From positions 51,256 to 115,255 of the forward strand of contig JAMPEW010000004.1 in the NCBI GenBank assembly GCA_023664775.1: a stretch of 64,000 nucleotides of DNA. The letters are read 5' to 3'. Each line of letters begins with the position of its first letter. Position 1 is the first letter of the stretch. The DNA is from Clostridium sp. (GTDB lineage Bacteria > Bacillota > Clostridia > Lachnospirales > Lachnospiraceae). The translations under genes and the position numbers were made by a program. The notes below the pieces were generated by a model. The model did not search any database and had not been told where the DNA came from. It saw only the letters and a program-made list of their open reading frames with translations. Positions 54,153-63,946 of the stretch are shown one piece after another.

Positions 54153-54996
54153 AATAGAAAAAAATAAGATGGGATTTTCCTGTGAGGTTTTTCCCCCGAA
54201 AAGGAACGATGATATATACGAAATATACAGAACGCTTGATGAAATCAAGCTTATTAAGCCTGATTTTATAAGCGTTACCTATGGTGCAGGCGGGAGCAAC
54301 AGCAAGAAAACTGCTACGATTGCAGCGTACATACAAAATATATGCGAGGTGGAGGCAATCGCCCACATGACGGCTGTTGGTATGGATGAAAATTTGCTGA
54401 CCTCACTTCTGTTTGAATTAAAGAAAAAGGGCATAGATAATGTGCTGGCGCTTCGTGGTGACAAGCCAAGGCTGATGTCCGACGAGGAGTTTGAAAATAG
54501 AATATATAAATATGCAAAGGACCTTATCCCTGAAATAAGGAGCAGGGGCGATTTTTTTGTTGCTGCTGCCTGCTATCCTGAGGTACATCCTGAATCAACA
54601 AACAGGGAGGACGATATAAAGTACTTAAAGGATAAGGTTGATACGGGAGTTGACTGCCTTATTACCCAAATGTTTTTTGACAATAAGGTGTTTTATCAAT
54701 TCATGGATGAAATAAAAAAAGCAGGGATAACTGTTCCTGTTCTTGCAGGGATTATGCCTGTTACAACAGCAAAGCAGCTTGGGACAAGCGTACAGCTTTC
54801 AGGCTCGTCGGTGCCTAATGAGCTTAGTCAGATGATTGCAAAATACGGAGATAATGCCGACGATATGAAAAAGGCAGGCATAGAGTATGCCGTAGCACAG
54901 ATAAATGACCTGAAGAAAAATGGTGTGGATGGAGTACACCTTTACACCATGAACAAGGCTGACGTGACAATGGCGATACATGAAGCAATAATATGA
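54145..54996 (+). CDS. metF: Methylenetetrahydrofolate reductase
   Basis: 283 residues from the ATG after GGGAGGA (4-5 nt). TIM barrel with FSCEVFPPKRND, FISVTYGAGGSNS, NVLALRGDKPR and the GITVPVLAGIMPVT stretch. It reduces 5,10-methylene-THF to 5-methyl-THF for methionine synthesis. It overlaps the thioesterase by 8 bp. Confidence 0.92.
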   Translation: MLKIEKNKMGFSCEVFPPKRNDDIYEIYRTLDEIKLIKPDFISVTYGAGGSNSKKTATIAAYIQNICEVEAIAHMTAVGMDENLLTSLLFELKKKGIDNVLALRGDKPRLMSDEEFENRIYKYAKDLIPEIRSRGDFFVAAACYPEVHPESTNREDDIKYLKDKVDTGVDCLITQMFFDNKVFYQFMDEIKKAGITVPVLAGIMPVTTAKQLGTSVQLSGSSVPNELSQMIAKYGDNADDMKKAGIEYAVAQINDLKKNGVDGVHLYTMNKADVTMAIHEAII

Positions 54997-55083
54997 TATA
55001 AAAGAGCTGTCGTATATCCATAAAATGCTCTTATCTGCCGGATGCTTATGCATATGGCATGGACAGAAATAATTTAAAATAGC

Positions 55084-55112
55084 TTGATACGCAATGGGAA
55101 TTATGATATATT
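55084..55112 (+). promoter_or_regulatory. Promoter of toxin peptide 2
   Basis: TTGATA, 17 bp, TATATT, ~80 nt before the toxin ATG. Confidence 0.7.
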
Positions 55113-55192
55113 GTAAATATGGGAAGTACCGAAAATGCAAGGTTGGGTTAGCCTGCCCGTTCTTTTATTACATAAGAGAGGGGGTGGTTCCT

Positions 55193-55273
55193 ATGATTAG
55201 TCTTTCAGATGTTTTTACATTCGGAATTTTAATTATAGAATTGCTTTCCTATCTCAGTGACAGGAAAAAATAG
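55193..55273 (+). CDS. Holin-like type I toxin peptide 2
   Basis: 26 residues: MISLSDVFTFGILIIELLSY then LSDRKK. One hydrophobic helix with a basic end, as in putative holin-like toxins of Firmicutes. The leader has a hairpin TCTTTTAT/ATAAGAGA and the G-rich site GGGGGTGG 5 nt before the ATG, matching the leader of the peptide at 35082-35189. A bidirectional terminator follows at once and is shared with the facing RNA, the classic layout of TxpA/RatA-like pairs. Confidence 0.75.
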   Translation: MISLSDVFTFGILIIELLSYLSDRKK

Positions 55274-55276
55274 CAA

Positions 55277-55322
55277 TAAAAAACCTGCCTTGTAAAATTT
55301 CAGCTCCTCGGCAGGTTTTTTA
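55277..55322 (+). terminator. Bidirectional terminator shared by toxin 2 and its antitoxin RNA
   Basis: AAAAAACCTGCC/GGCAGGTTTTTT with a 20-nt loop; works on both strands. Confidence 0.88.
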
Positions 55323-55368
55323 GTAAACCGAATGGGAAGCTAACCACAACTTTGTGGTCGGTGCTTCC
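55278..55368 (-). ncRNA. Small RNA convergent to toxin peptide 2, probable type I antitoxin
   Basis: About 90 nt on the minus strand from a near-consensus promoter to the shared terminator. The 5' part folds as GGAAGC...GCTTCC enclosing ACCACA/TGTGGT. GGAAGCACC is complementary to the toxin ribosome site GGTGGTTCC in 8 of 9 positions. The two transcripts also overlap at their 3' ends. It is related in sequence to the RNA at 34983-35077. Confidence 0.7.
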
Positions 55369-55374
55369 TTTTTT

Positions 55375-55403
55375 ACTGTATCATACTTACAAAAATGTGT
55401 CAA
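55375..55403 (-). promoter_or_regulatory. Promoter of antitoxin RNA 2
   Basis: Minus strand TTGACA, 17 bp, TACAGT. Confidence 0.75.
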
Positions 55404-55418
55404 GTCCTGATACCTACA

Positions 55419-57746
55419 TTACATCGTCGGCTTTATTACACTCTTGCGCTTATTCTTTTTGTTCTCGTAAAGTGCCTCGTCTGCATTGTGCAGGATTTCC
55501 TCGATGACAAGGGTAGGAGAGCATGTAAATGTGGTTATACCAACGCTCACATCAATATAATATGGTTTGTCGCAGGTTTCATTAAGCTTTTTGGAAAGCT
55601 CCGCAATTTTTCGTCGAATTTCGGTAGGTCGTTCTGCATCGTCCAAAAATGAAAATGCAACAAATTCGTCACCACCGATACGTCCGATAATATCCTCGGA
55701 ACCAAAGCTGTTTTCAAGTATGTCTGCAATGCTCTTTATAGCAAAGTCGCCGTTGTTGTGACCAAAATTATCATTTACCTGCTTTAGGTTATCCATGTCT
55801 GCAAATACAACCATTGCAAGCTTGCCCTCGTTGTACTGGGAATTGACCTGCGCCTGAACGCTGTCAAGAAAGCCTCGCCGGTTGTTTATTCCCGTAAGGG
55901 CGTCAGTGATGGAGAGCTTATTTAACAGCTCGTTCTTGTTGTTTAATTCGGTTGCAGATATGGCAAGCTTTTTCTGTATAGATAGCTGCTGCTTCATAAG
56001 CGATATAAAGTTAAGTGATATGGAAAGCTGTAAGCTTTCAGGGTAAACATTTTCAAAATGCTCTATAGCAAGCTCGCTGACAAACAAGCCGTATTGCACG
56101 CTGTTGGTAAAAAGAGGGGTTACAACTAATGTTCTTCTTCTGTCCTTGGCGGTATAATCGTTGCAAAATACCTTGTTTGAGGAAATAAGCCTATTGTCTC
56201 CTGAAAGGTACGTTATTTTACCATTGTCCTGACATGCCTGAAGATAAAGGGTGTTAGGTATTTTCCAGGAACCATTTGGAAGCAGCATGACCGGCTCGTC
56301 GTATATGTAAATATATGCGCTTATAAACTGTGCGTCATAGAGCTTTTCCATGATAAGGTTAAAGCAGGATTCCTCATCTGTACTGTAGGTAAGCGTATCT
56401 CTTGTTATGTGCAGTGATGACCAAATGCTTGACTTGTGGTTTCTTACCTTTGTATACAGCTTGTTTGAGGTGTAGAATAAAAATTTCTCATATATGCTTG
56501 TAAAAAGTTGTGACAGAGTGCTTGTTTTTTTATCATCAGTTGTCAAGGCAATAAGAAGATTCTTAAGCTCTTTCAGCGTGTAAAGGAATTTATCATTACT
56601 GAAAAATATAGCGACAACAGATGTGGCTAAAAGTCGTTCAAGCTCTGCGCAAATATACTCAGTATCAAAATCAAAATCACCGGTTTTAAAAATCGGGTCA
56701 AGTATGCTGTCCAAAAACGGACATATCGTTTTAATTAAATTGTCATAATAAAAGGTTTTACTGTAATTGGAATACATATAGTTTATTATAGTTTCCTTTA
56801 TAGCTTGGTAATCATCAGTCTTATCAAGTGTAATTCCCTTGTCAATCATGCTGTTGAGTGTAAAATCAGCACAGCCGCAGGAGGAACGCACAATAAGACT
56901 TGAGTTTAATATGCTTACCTCTGTCTTTCCCTTTGTGACAAGATTGATAGCCTCCTTGACAGACTGGTAACCCATATCAATGATACTGTTATGAACGGTT
57001 GTAAGAAGTGGGTTTAGTACGGTTGATACAGGAGAGTCATCATAGCCGGTTACAAGAATATCCTTGCCTATTTCAAGTCCTCTTGCCTTGATTGCATTGT
57101 ATCCGCCGATTGCCATTTGGTCATTGGCAAATACGATTGCCTCAAGGTCAGGATTTCTGTCCAAAAGGTCATTTACAATATCCTCTGTAAATTCAGAAAA
57201 GTTGCCGTATACGATTCTGTTTTGGTTGACCTCGATTCCGTTTTCCCGAAGAACGTTGCAGTAGGTGTTAAGACGGTCGTTGGCATCTGCATTTTCCTTG
57301 CGTCCGCTTACCATTCCAATTTTTGTCTTGCCGTGTACCTTGATAAGGTGCTCCACAGCCTCACGCATACCGGTTCTTCCCTCTGTGTAAAGATAAGGAT
57401 AGCCGGGAACCTCAATTTCAATTGTAAGAATAGGAATGTCAAAATTTTTTAGGAATGCAAGCATGTCATTTTCAGACAGAAAGCTTCCTATGGAACCGAT
57501 AGAAACAATAAGCGCATCCAATGTGTGCTTTGACGCATAGTAAAATATGGAATTATACTGGTAATCAAAACGTGCATTTTTTGGATCGTTATAAGATGCA
57601 TTCATGTACATGCCCGGAAAAACAACAAGATTTACGTCAAGCTCTTTTGCGGCATAATCAACACCTTTACAAATCTCGTATGCGTAATCGTTGTCAAGAT
57701 GACATGTAAAAAAACCTATATTCAGTCTTTTCTTGCCTTTACTCAT
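55419..57746 (-). CDS. Diguanylate cyclase with LacI-type sugar-binding sensor domain
   Basis: 775 residues. Residues ~1-300 match the periplasmic-binding fold of LacI/GalR regulators (NIGFFTCHLDNDYAYEICKG, VFANDQMAIGGYNAIKARG, VTGYDDSP) but without a helix-turn-helix, signal peptide or membrane helix. A helical middle (~310-590) follows, then a GGDEF domain with an intact RIGGDEFVAF (~700) and ADMDNLKQVNDNFGH. It should make c-di-GMP in the cytoplasm in response to a small ligand, perhaps a sugar. GGGGGA lies upstream. It opposes the EAL protein at 9.6 kb in activity. Confidence 0.88.
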   Translation of the reverse strand: MSKGKKRLNIGFFTCHLDNDYAYEICKGVDYAAKELDVNLVVFPGMYMNASYNDPKNARFDYQYNSIFYYASKHTLDALIVSIGSIGSFLSENDMLAFLKNFDIPILTIEIEVPGYPYLYTEGRTGMREAVEHLIKVHGKTKIGMVSGRKENADANDRLNTYCNVLRENGIEVNQNRIVYGNFSEFTEDIVNDLLDRNPDLEAIVFANDQMAIGGYNAIKARGLEIGKDILVTGYDDSPVSTVLNPLLTTVHNSIIDMGYQSVKEAINLVTKGKTEVSILNSSLIVRSSCGCADFTLNSMIDKGITLDKTDDYQAIKETIINYMYSNYSKTFYYDNLIKTICPFLDSILDPIFKTGDFDFDTEYICAELERLLATSVVAIFFSNDKFLYTLKELKNLLIALTTDDKKTSTLSQLFTSIYEKFLFYTSNKLYTKVRNHKSSIWSSLHITRDTLTYSTDEESCFNLIMEKLYDAQFISAYIYIYDEPVMLLPNGSWKIPNTLYLQACQDNGKITYLSGDNRLISSNKVFCNDYTAKDRRRTLVVTPLFTNSVQYGLFVSELAIEHFENVYPESLQLSISLNFISLMKQQLSIQKKLAISATELNNKNELLNKLSITDALTGINNRRGFLDSVQAQVNSQYNEGKLAMVVFADMDNLKQVNDNFGHNNGDFAIKSIADILENSFGSEDIIGRIGGDEFVAFSFLDDAERPTEIRRKIAELSKKLNETCDKPYYIDVSVGITTFTCSPTLVIEEILHNADEALYENKKNKRKSVIKPTM

Positions 57747-57895
57747 ATGTGGTTTCCCCCTTAAAGTTACTAAAATACCCCAATAAAAACTTAAGAATAT
57801 TTTACCATATTTGTAATTTTATATCAATAATATTGAGCGTAATTTTATGCGAGATATGCCGGCATAATTCTTCTTCGCAAATGTTGTTGTCACGC

Positions 57896-57924
57896 TTTAC
57901 AAACTGTTCTATTTCAACTATAAT
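57896..57924 (+). promoter_or_regulatory. Main promoter of the purM operon
   Basis: TTTACA, 17 bp, TATAAT. Leader ~80 nt. Confidence 0.75.
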
Positions 57925-57928
57925 ATAG

Positions 57929-57990
57929 GACGCAGTTTTATATAAATTATAAATTTACTTGATTGATATGAGACGCAATTTTATATAACA
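57929..57990 (+). promoter_or_regulatory. Direct repeats and second promoter-like site before purM
   Basis: GACGCAGTTTTATATAA at 57929 recurs with one change at 57972 (43 bp apart). The second copy overlaps TTGATT, 17 bp, TATATA (57959-57987), which could be a second promoter. The repeats may be operator sites. No purine riboswitch is visible. Confidence 0.5.
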
Positions 57991-58009
57991 TATTCAGGAG
58001 GAATAAGTG

Positions 58010-59035
58010 ATGGATTACAAGAAGGCGGGCGTTGACATCGAGGCAGGTTACAGGTCAGTCGAGCTTATGAAGGAGCATATAAAAAAGACTATGAGACCGG
58101 AGGTGCTTACAAATATTGGGGGCTTTTCAGGTGCGTTTTCAATTGAAAAGCTGAAATCCATGGAAAATCCGGTTTTGGTTTCAGGCACTGACGGTGTGGG
58201 AACAAAGATTAAGCTTGCGTTTATTATGGATAAGCACGATACAATCGGTATTGATTGTGTGGCAATGTGCGTAAATGATATAGCCTGTGCCGGAGGAGAG
58301 CCGCTTTTCTTTTTGGATTATATAGCCTGCGGTAAAAATTATCCTGAGAAAATTGCTTCCATTGTAAGTGGTGTCGCAGAGGGCTGTGCCCAGTCGGGAG
58401 CAGCATTAATAGGCGGAGAAACGGCAGAGCATCCGGGCATGATGCCTGAGGAGGAATATGACCTTGCTGGCTTTGCAGTAGGTGTTGTGGATGAGAAGAA
58501 TTTAATAACAGGAAAGGACATAAAGCCTGGTGATACCATTATCGGTATTGCATCATCAGGCGTTCACAGCAATGGGTTTTCTCTTGTGAGAAAGGTATTT
58601 GACATGACAAGAGACTCACTGGAAACATATTATGATGAGCTTGGAAAAACGCTTGGAGAGGCACTTCTTGCACCTACAAGAATTTATGTAAAGGCACTTA
58701 GGAGCGTAAAGGAGGCAGGAGTAACCATAAAGGGATGCAGCCATATTACAGGCGGGGGCTTTCAGGAGAATGTTCCCCGTATGCTCCCAGAGGGAATTAC
58801 TGCTGTCGTAAGGAAGGCTTCCTATGAGGTGCCTGCCATATTTAGGCTTCTCGCAACAAAAGGCAGCATAGAGGAGGATATGATGTACAACACCTACAAT
58901 ATGGGTATCGGAATGATGCTTGTTGTTGACGGTGCAGACGTTGATAAAACAATAGCTGCACTTGTGGAGGCAGGTGAGACAGCTTATATAATCGGCGAGA
59001 CAAAAGCAGGTGAAAAGGGAGTAGAAATATGTTAA
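58010..59035 (+). CDS. purM: Phosphoribosylformylglycinamidine cyclo-ligase (AIR synthetase)
   Basis: 341 residues from ATG 58010 (a GTG codon directly precedes it; AGGAGG fits either). Family phrases: [24 protein letters not shown] and [14 protein letters not shown]. It closes the imidazole ring in purine synthesis. purN starts inside its last codons. Confidence 0.96.
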   Translation: MDYKKAGVDIEAGYRSVELMKEHIKKTMRPEVLTNIGGFSGAFSIEKLKSMENPVLVSGTDGVGTKIKLAFIMDKHDTIGIDCVAMCVNDIACAGGEPLFFLDYIACGKNYPEKIASIVSGVAEGCAQSGAALIGGETAEHPGMMPEEEYDLAGFAVGVVDEKNLITGKDIKPGDTIIGIASSGVHSNGFSLVRKVFDMTRDSLETYYDELGKTLGEALLAPTRIYVKALRSVKEAGVTIKGCSHITGGGFQENVPRMLPEGITAVVRKASYEVPAIFRLLATKGSIEEDMMYNTYNMGIGMMLVVDGADVDKTIAALVEAGETAYIIGETKAGEKGVEIC

Positions 59036-59619
59036 ATATTGTGGTTATGGTATCGGGCGGCGGCACCAATTTACAGGCAATTATAGACGGCATTGCAAAG
59101 GGTGAGGTTAAAAATGCAAAGATTACGGGAGTGATAAGCAATAACTACGGAGTTTATGCTCTTGAGCGGGCTGCAAAAGCAGGGATAGATGCATGTGTGG
59201 TTTCACCTAAGGATTTTCCTGACAGGGAAAGCTTCAATGACGCACTCCTTGCAAAAGTAAAGGCATACAGCCCTGATTTGATTGTTCTTGCAGGATTTTT
59301 GGTTGTGATACCGCCGAAGATGATAGATGAATATGCAAACAGAATTATAAATATCCATCCGTCCCTCATACCTGCCTTTTGTGGAACAGGCTATTATGGG
59401 CTTAAGGTTCATGAGGCTGCGCTTGCAAGGGGTGTTAAAATAACCGGAGCAACTGTCCATTTTGTTGATAAGGGAACGGATACGGGACCTATCATTATGC
59501 AGAAGGCAGTTGAGGTCAGGGAAAATGATACGCCGGAGATACTTCAGAGGAGAGTTATGGAGGAGGCAGAGTGGAAGCTTTTGCCTGCGGCAATCAACAA
59601 AATTGCAAATGAAAATTAA
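59029..59619 (+). CDS. purN: Phosphoribosylglycinamide formyltransferase
   Basis: 196 residues. [15 protein letters not shown] at the N-terminus; catalytic His in [14 protein letters not shown] and Asp in [11 protein letters not shown]. Uses 10-formyl-THF, so it depends on the folate pathway also found in this window. 7-bp overlap with purM. Confidence 0.95.
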   Translation: MLNIVVMVSGGGTNLQAIIDGIAKGEVKNAKITGVISNNYGVYALERAAKAGIDACVVSPKDFPDRESFNDALLAKVKAYSPDLIVLAGFLVVIPPKMIDEYANRIINIHPSLIPAFCGTGYYGLKVHEAALARGVKITGATVHFVDKGTDTGPIIMQKAVEVRENDTPEILQRRVMEEAEWKLLPAAINKIANEN

Positions 59620-59645
59620 ATGAAAACAGCGGAAGGAGTAGTACC

Positions 59646-60917
59646 ATGAATGTACTGATTGTAGGAGGCGGCGGGAGAGAACACGCCATAGCAGCAAAAT
59701 GCAGTGAGAGTAAGAGAGTGACAAAGCTTTATGCGGCACCTGGAAATGCAGGAATCGCAAGTCTTGCCGAGTGTGTGGATATTTCCGTTATGGACGGCGA
59801 GGCACTGGTTCAGTTTTCAAAGGAAAAAAATATTGATTTGGCAATCGTAGGTCCTGACGACCCACTTGTGGCAGGCGTTGCAGATTGTTTTAGAGATGCA
59901 GGTATAAAAGTGTTCGGACCTGCAAAAAATGCTGCTATAATAGAAGGCTCAAAGGCATTTTCAAAGGAGCTTATGAAAAAATATAACATTCCTTCAGCGG
60001 CATATGAGGTTTTTGACAATGCGGAGGATGCCGTAAAATATCTTGAGACGGCTAAAATGCCTATTGTTTTAAAGGCAGACGGACTGGCGCTTGGAAAGGG
60101 TGTTCTTATATGTAACAGCCTTGCGGAGGCGAAGGAGGGTGTTAAGACCCTTATGCTTGATAAGCAGTTTGGCTCTGCCGGAGATAAGATTGTAATAGAG
60201 GAGTTTATGACAGGCAGGGAGGTTTCTGTGCTTTGCTATTGTGATGGAACCCACATTAAGCCGATGGCTTCTGCACAGGACCACAAGAGGGCAAAGGATG
60301 GAGATATGGGTTTAAATACAGGCGGAATGGGTACATTTTCACCAAGCCCTTTTTATACTGAGGATATTGACAAATTCTGTATGGAGCACATTTATCAGCC
60401 TACTATGGATGCAATGAAAAAAGAGGGCAGAGACTTTGTGGGAATACTGTTCTGTGGACTTATGCTTACGGAGGAGGGACCTAAGGTTCTGGAATATAAT
60501 GCAAGATTTGGCGACCCGGAGGCGCAGGTTGTACTTCCACGTATGAAGAATGACATGATAGACGTTATGGAGGCATGTATAGACGGAAGGCTTAATGAGA
60601 TAGAGCTTGTTTTTGAGGATAAGGCGGCAGTGTGCGTTGTTCTCGCCTCAGACGGGTATCCTGAGCATTATGAGAAGGGATTTTTAATCAGCGGTCTTGA
60701 GACTTTTGATGACAAGGAGGACTATTATGTTTTCCATGCGGGAACAAAGCTTGATAATGGTAAAATCGTAACAAACGGAGGACGTGTACTTGGCGTGACT
60801 GCAAAAGGCGATACTTTAACCTTGGCAAGGGAAAATGCTTACAAGGCTACAGAATGGATAAGCTTTGAAAATAAGTATATGCGCCATGATATTGGAAAGG
60901 CTATAGATGAACAGTAG
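59646..60917 (+). CDS. purD: Phosphoribosylamine-glycine ligase
   Basis: 423 residues. VGGGGREHAIAAK at the start, ATP-grasp core with VLKADGLALGKGV, HKRAKDGDMGLNTGGMGTFS and EYNARFGDPEAQV. It makes GAR for PurN. The GntR gene begins 11 bp before its stop. Confidence 0.96.
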   Translation: MNVLIVGGGGREHAIAAKCSESKRVTKLYAAPGNAGIASLAECVDISVMDGEALVQFSKEKNIDLAIVGPDDPLVAGVADCFRDAGIKVFGPAKNAAIIEGSKAFSKELMKKYNIPSAAYEVFDNAEDAVKYLETAKMPIVLKADGLALGKGVLICNSLAEAKEGVKTLMLDKQFGSAGDKIVIEEFMTGREVSVLCYCDGTHIKPMASAQDHKRAKDGDMGLNTGGMGTFSPSPFYTEDIDKFCMEHIYQPTMDAMKKEGRDFVGILFCGLMLTEEGPKVLEYNARFGDPEAQVVLPRMKNDMIDVMEACIDGRLNEIELVFEDKAAVCVVLASDGYPEHYEKGFLISGLETFDDKEDYYVFHAGTKLDNGKIVTNGGRVLGVTAKGDTLTLARENAYKATEWISFENKYMRHDIGKAIDEQ

Positions 60918-61314
60918 AATGATTATTTCGATTGATTTTGGCAGCAGCGAAGCAATTTATATGCAGCTTCGAAATCAAATAATAATTGGAATTGCACAGG
61001 AACAGATAAAGGAGGGGGACTCGCTTCCGTCTGTAAGGCAGCTTGCCGACGAGCTGGGTGTAAATATGCATACAGTGAACAAGGCATATGCTCTGCTTAA
61101 GGAGGATGGGTATCTCACGCTTGACAGAAGAAGGGGAGCTGTAGTGAGTGTTTCCGTAGATACAAAGCCAAGGCATATAGAGAGCATGAACGTAGGCATG
61201 AGAATGATGGTTGCCGAGGCGATTTGCAAGGATATAAGCCTTGCGGAAATGCATCAGCTTATTACGGATATGTATAAGGAATTTGGTGGGAATGAAAATG
61301 GAGGTAAGCTATGA
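60907..61314 (+). CDS. GntR-family regulator, short YtrA type
   Basis: 135 residues. Winged helix-turn-helix (~10-75) with EGDSLPSVRQLADELGVNMH and LLKEDGYLTLDRRRGA; only ~50 helical residues follow, as in the YtrA group, so there is little room for a ligand domain. Joined to purD upstream and clpC downstream by overlaps. It may control this operon, or clpC alone from an internal promoter. Its target is unknown. Confidence 0.88.
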   Translation: MNSRMIISIDFGSSEAIYMQLRNQIIIGIAQEQIKEGDSLPSVRQLADELGVNMHTVNKAYALLKEDGYLTLDRRRGAVVSVSVDTKPRHIESMNVGMRMMVAEAICKDISLAEMHQLITDMYKEFGGNENGGKL

Positions 61315-63755
61315 AACTCGAATATACGGAGCAAGCGAAGGAAGTGTTGGATATTGCTGTGGAAACCGCTAAGGCAATGAAGCACAGCTATGTGGGAACG
61401 GAGCATCTTCTTTTTGCCATGATAGAGAGCAATAATGGTACTGCTTGGAAGGTTCTCACAAAAAACGGAGTGGACATCAATACGGTGAGGTCATATTTAA
61501 AGGCGAGTCAGCAGATTTCCAAGAGTAAGTTAAACGGCGAGGACGCATATTCCATGAGGCTGAAAAAATTATTGGAAAATGCGCAGAAGGAAGCTGTAAA
61601 GCTTAAGAGTGACAAGATAGGAACGGAGCATTTGCTGATTGCGATGCTCAAGATGGAGGATATAGTAGCGACAAGACTTTTAACCTCCATGTCCATAAAT
61701 ACACAGAAGACGTTTGTTGACGTTATGGTTTCCTGTGGCATTGACAGCAATGCAGCAAAGAAGGAGTTTGCTTCTGTCAGAAATACAACTGCAAAAAAGA
61801 AATCGCCTACGCCTGCACTCGACCAATACAGCCGTGACCTTACAAGAGATGCAAGAGAGGGCGACGTTGACCCTGTTGTCGGAAGAAACAGTGAGATGGA
61901 AAGGGTCATGCAGATACTATGCAGACGAATGAAGAACAATCCTTGCCTTGTGGGAGAACCGGGTGTTGGTAAGACTGCCGTTGTTGAGGGGCTTGCACAG
62001 CTTATTTCAACGGGAATGGTGCCGGAGCTTCTTTTAGGAAAGAGGATTCTAAGTCTTGATTTATCAGGAATGGTTGCAGGCTCAAAATACAGAGGCGAGT
62101 TTGAGGAGAGAATTAAAAAGGTTATCGCCGAGGTTAAGGCAGATGGAAATATTATACTGTTTGTTGATGAGCTTCATACGCTTATCGGTGCAGGTGGTGC
62201 AGAGGGAGCAATTGATGCCTCCAACATTTTAAAGCCGGCATTATCCCGTGGTGAGATACAGATGATAGGCGCAACCACAAGGGTTGAATACAGAAAATAT
62301 GTGGAAAAGGACGCAGCGCTTGAAAGAAGATTCCAGCCTGTGTATGTTGAGGAGCCTACGAACGAAGAAACGGTTGAAATACTGAATTGCCTCAGGGAAA
62401 AGTACGAGGAGCATCATGGAGTCACCATATCCGATGAGGCGATACGTGCTGCTGTTGAATATTCAACAAGATATATCAATGACAGATTTCTGCCTGATAA
62501 GGCGATAGATCTTATTGATGAGGCAGCGTCAAGGAAGAAGCTTGGGCTTTTTTCGGGAAATAGGAGCATTTACCGAATTGAGGAGGAGCTTAAAACGCTT
62601 GATGCGGACATTGAGGATGCGCTTACAGGTGGCGAGCTTGAGCAGGCATCACAGATAAAGAAGCAGATAATCAAGCTGAATAAAAAGCTTACAAGGGAAA
62701 AGGATAAAATAAAGGCGTCAGAGGACTCGGATATTGTGGTGGATGCAGATGCGGTTGCTTCTGTTGTTTCCGTGTGGACAAAAATACCTGTTACAAGGCT
62801 TACGCAAAGTGAACAGGAGAAGCTCCTCAACCTTGAAAAAACACTTCATAAGAGAGTTGTCGGGCAGGAGGAGGCTGTAGATGCCGTTGCAAAGGCAATC
62901 AGGCGTGGACGTGTAGGGCTTAAAGACCCGAAAAGACCGATTGGTTCATTTTTATTCTTAGGACCTACAGGCGTTGGAAAGACTGAGCTTTCAAAAGCAC
63001 TTGCGGAGGCTGTTTTTGGCGATGAAAAAGCATTGATAAGAGTTGATATGTCAGAGTATATGGAAAAGCATAGCGTGTCTAAGATGATTGGCTCGCCTCC
63101 GGGCTATGTTGGATTTGATGAGGGAGGACAGTTAAGTGAGACTGTCAGAAAAAATCCGTATTCCGTCATTTTGTTTGATGAGATAGAAAAAGCACATCCG
63201 GATGTGTTCAACATTTTGCTTCAGGTTTTGGATGACGGGCACATTACGGATTCTCATGGGCGAAAAACAGATTTTAAAAACACCATTATCATTATGACAA
63301 GCAATGCGGGAGCACAGAGAATCATTGACCCTAAACGGTTAGGCTTTTCAAGCGGAAGCTCCGAGGAAAAAGACCATGACGAGATGAAGAATAACGTTAT
63401 GGAGGAAGTGAAGCGTATGTTTAAGCCGGAGTTCATTAACAGAATTGACGATATCATTGTGTTTAGAACGCTCACAAAAACAGATGTTAAAAATATTACG
63501 GCGCTTATGCTTAAGGAGCTTAAAACGAGAGTGAAAAAGCAGATGGACATATCAATCACATATGGAGATACGCTGAAAAACTTTATTTTTGAAAAGGGCT
63601 ACGACAAGAAATATGGTGCCAGACCACTCAAGCGTTCCATACAAAATGAAATTGAGGATAAGCTTGCCGAGGAAATACTCGGAGGTAAAATTTCAAAGGG
63701 CGACAGGGTAAGCATATCGGCAGCAGAGGGAACGGTAGTTTTTAATAAAAAATAA
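61311..63755 (+). CDS. clpC: ClpC-type AAA+ unfoldase
   Basis: 814 residues. N-terminal double Clp repeat (~1-145: [26 protein letters not shown]), first AAA+ module with GEPGVGKT, a short middle region with UVR-like helix (~420-465), second module with [14 protein letters not shown] and [13 protein letters not shown]. It feeds proteins to ClpP. The usual partners ctsR, mcsA and mcsB are absent; a GntR gene sits in the ctsR position with a 4-bp overlap. Confidence 0.93.
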   Translation: MKLEYTEQAKEVLDIAVETAKAMKHSYVGTEHLLFAMIESNNGTAWKVLTKNGVDINTVRSYLKASQQISKSKLNGEDAYSMRLKKLLENAQKEAVKLKSDKIGTEHLLIAMLKMEDIVATRLLTSMSINTQKTFVDVMVSCGIDSNAAKKEFASVRNTTAKKKSPTPALDQYSRDLTRDAREGDVDPVVGRNSEMERVMQILCRRMKNNPCLVGEPGVGKTAVVEGLAQLISTGMVPELLLGKRILSLDLSGMVAGSKYRGEFEERIKKVIAEVKADGNIILFVDELHTLIGAGGAEGAIDASNILKPALSRGEIQMIGATTRVEYRKYVEKDAALERRFQPVYVEEPTNEETVEILNCLREKYEEHHGVTISDEAIRAAVEYSTRYINDRFLPDKAIDLIDEAASRKKLGLFSGNRSIYRIEEELKTLDADIEDALTGGELEQASQIKKQIIKLNKKLTREKDKIKASEDSDIVVDADAVASVVSVWTKIPVTRLTQSEQEKLLNLEKTLHKRVVGQEEAVDAVAKAIRRGRVGLKDPKRPIGSFLFLGPTGVGKTELSKALAEAVFGDEKALIRVDMSEYMEKHSVSKMIGSPPGYVGFDEGGQLSETVRKNPYSVILFDEIEKAHPDVFNILLQVLDDGHITDSHGRKTDFKNTIIIMTSNAGAQRIIDPKRLGFSSGSSEEKDHDEMKNNVMEEVKRMFKPEFINRIDDIIVFRTLTKTDVKNITALMLKELKTRVKKQMDISITYGDTLKNFIFEKGYDKKYGARPLKRSIQNEIEDKLAEEILGGKISKGDRVSISAAEGTVVFNKK

Positions 63756-63843
63756 CTTGAAATGATAACACATTTTTTTACAAAAAACACATTTTTTTCG
63801 CTTTTTTATTGAAGAATTATGTAGATAAAAAACAAGATATATT

Positions 63844-63905
63844 GTATAATGTGCATAGAGCACATTATACTTTGCGAAGGACATAATGCGTTTGTGATGA
63901 AGCTT
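63844..63905 (+). promoter_or_regulatory. Hairpins upstream of the last gene
   Basis: GTATAATGTGC/GCACATTATAC, a perfect 11-bp inverted repeat with 5-nt loop (63844-63870), then CTTTGCGAAGGACAT, which matches 51835-51850, and a GACATAA/TTATGTC pair. Confidence 0.55.
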
Positions 63906-63946
63906 ATGTCGTTTAAAGCTATTATATACAATGGAGGAACAAAAAA

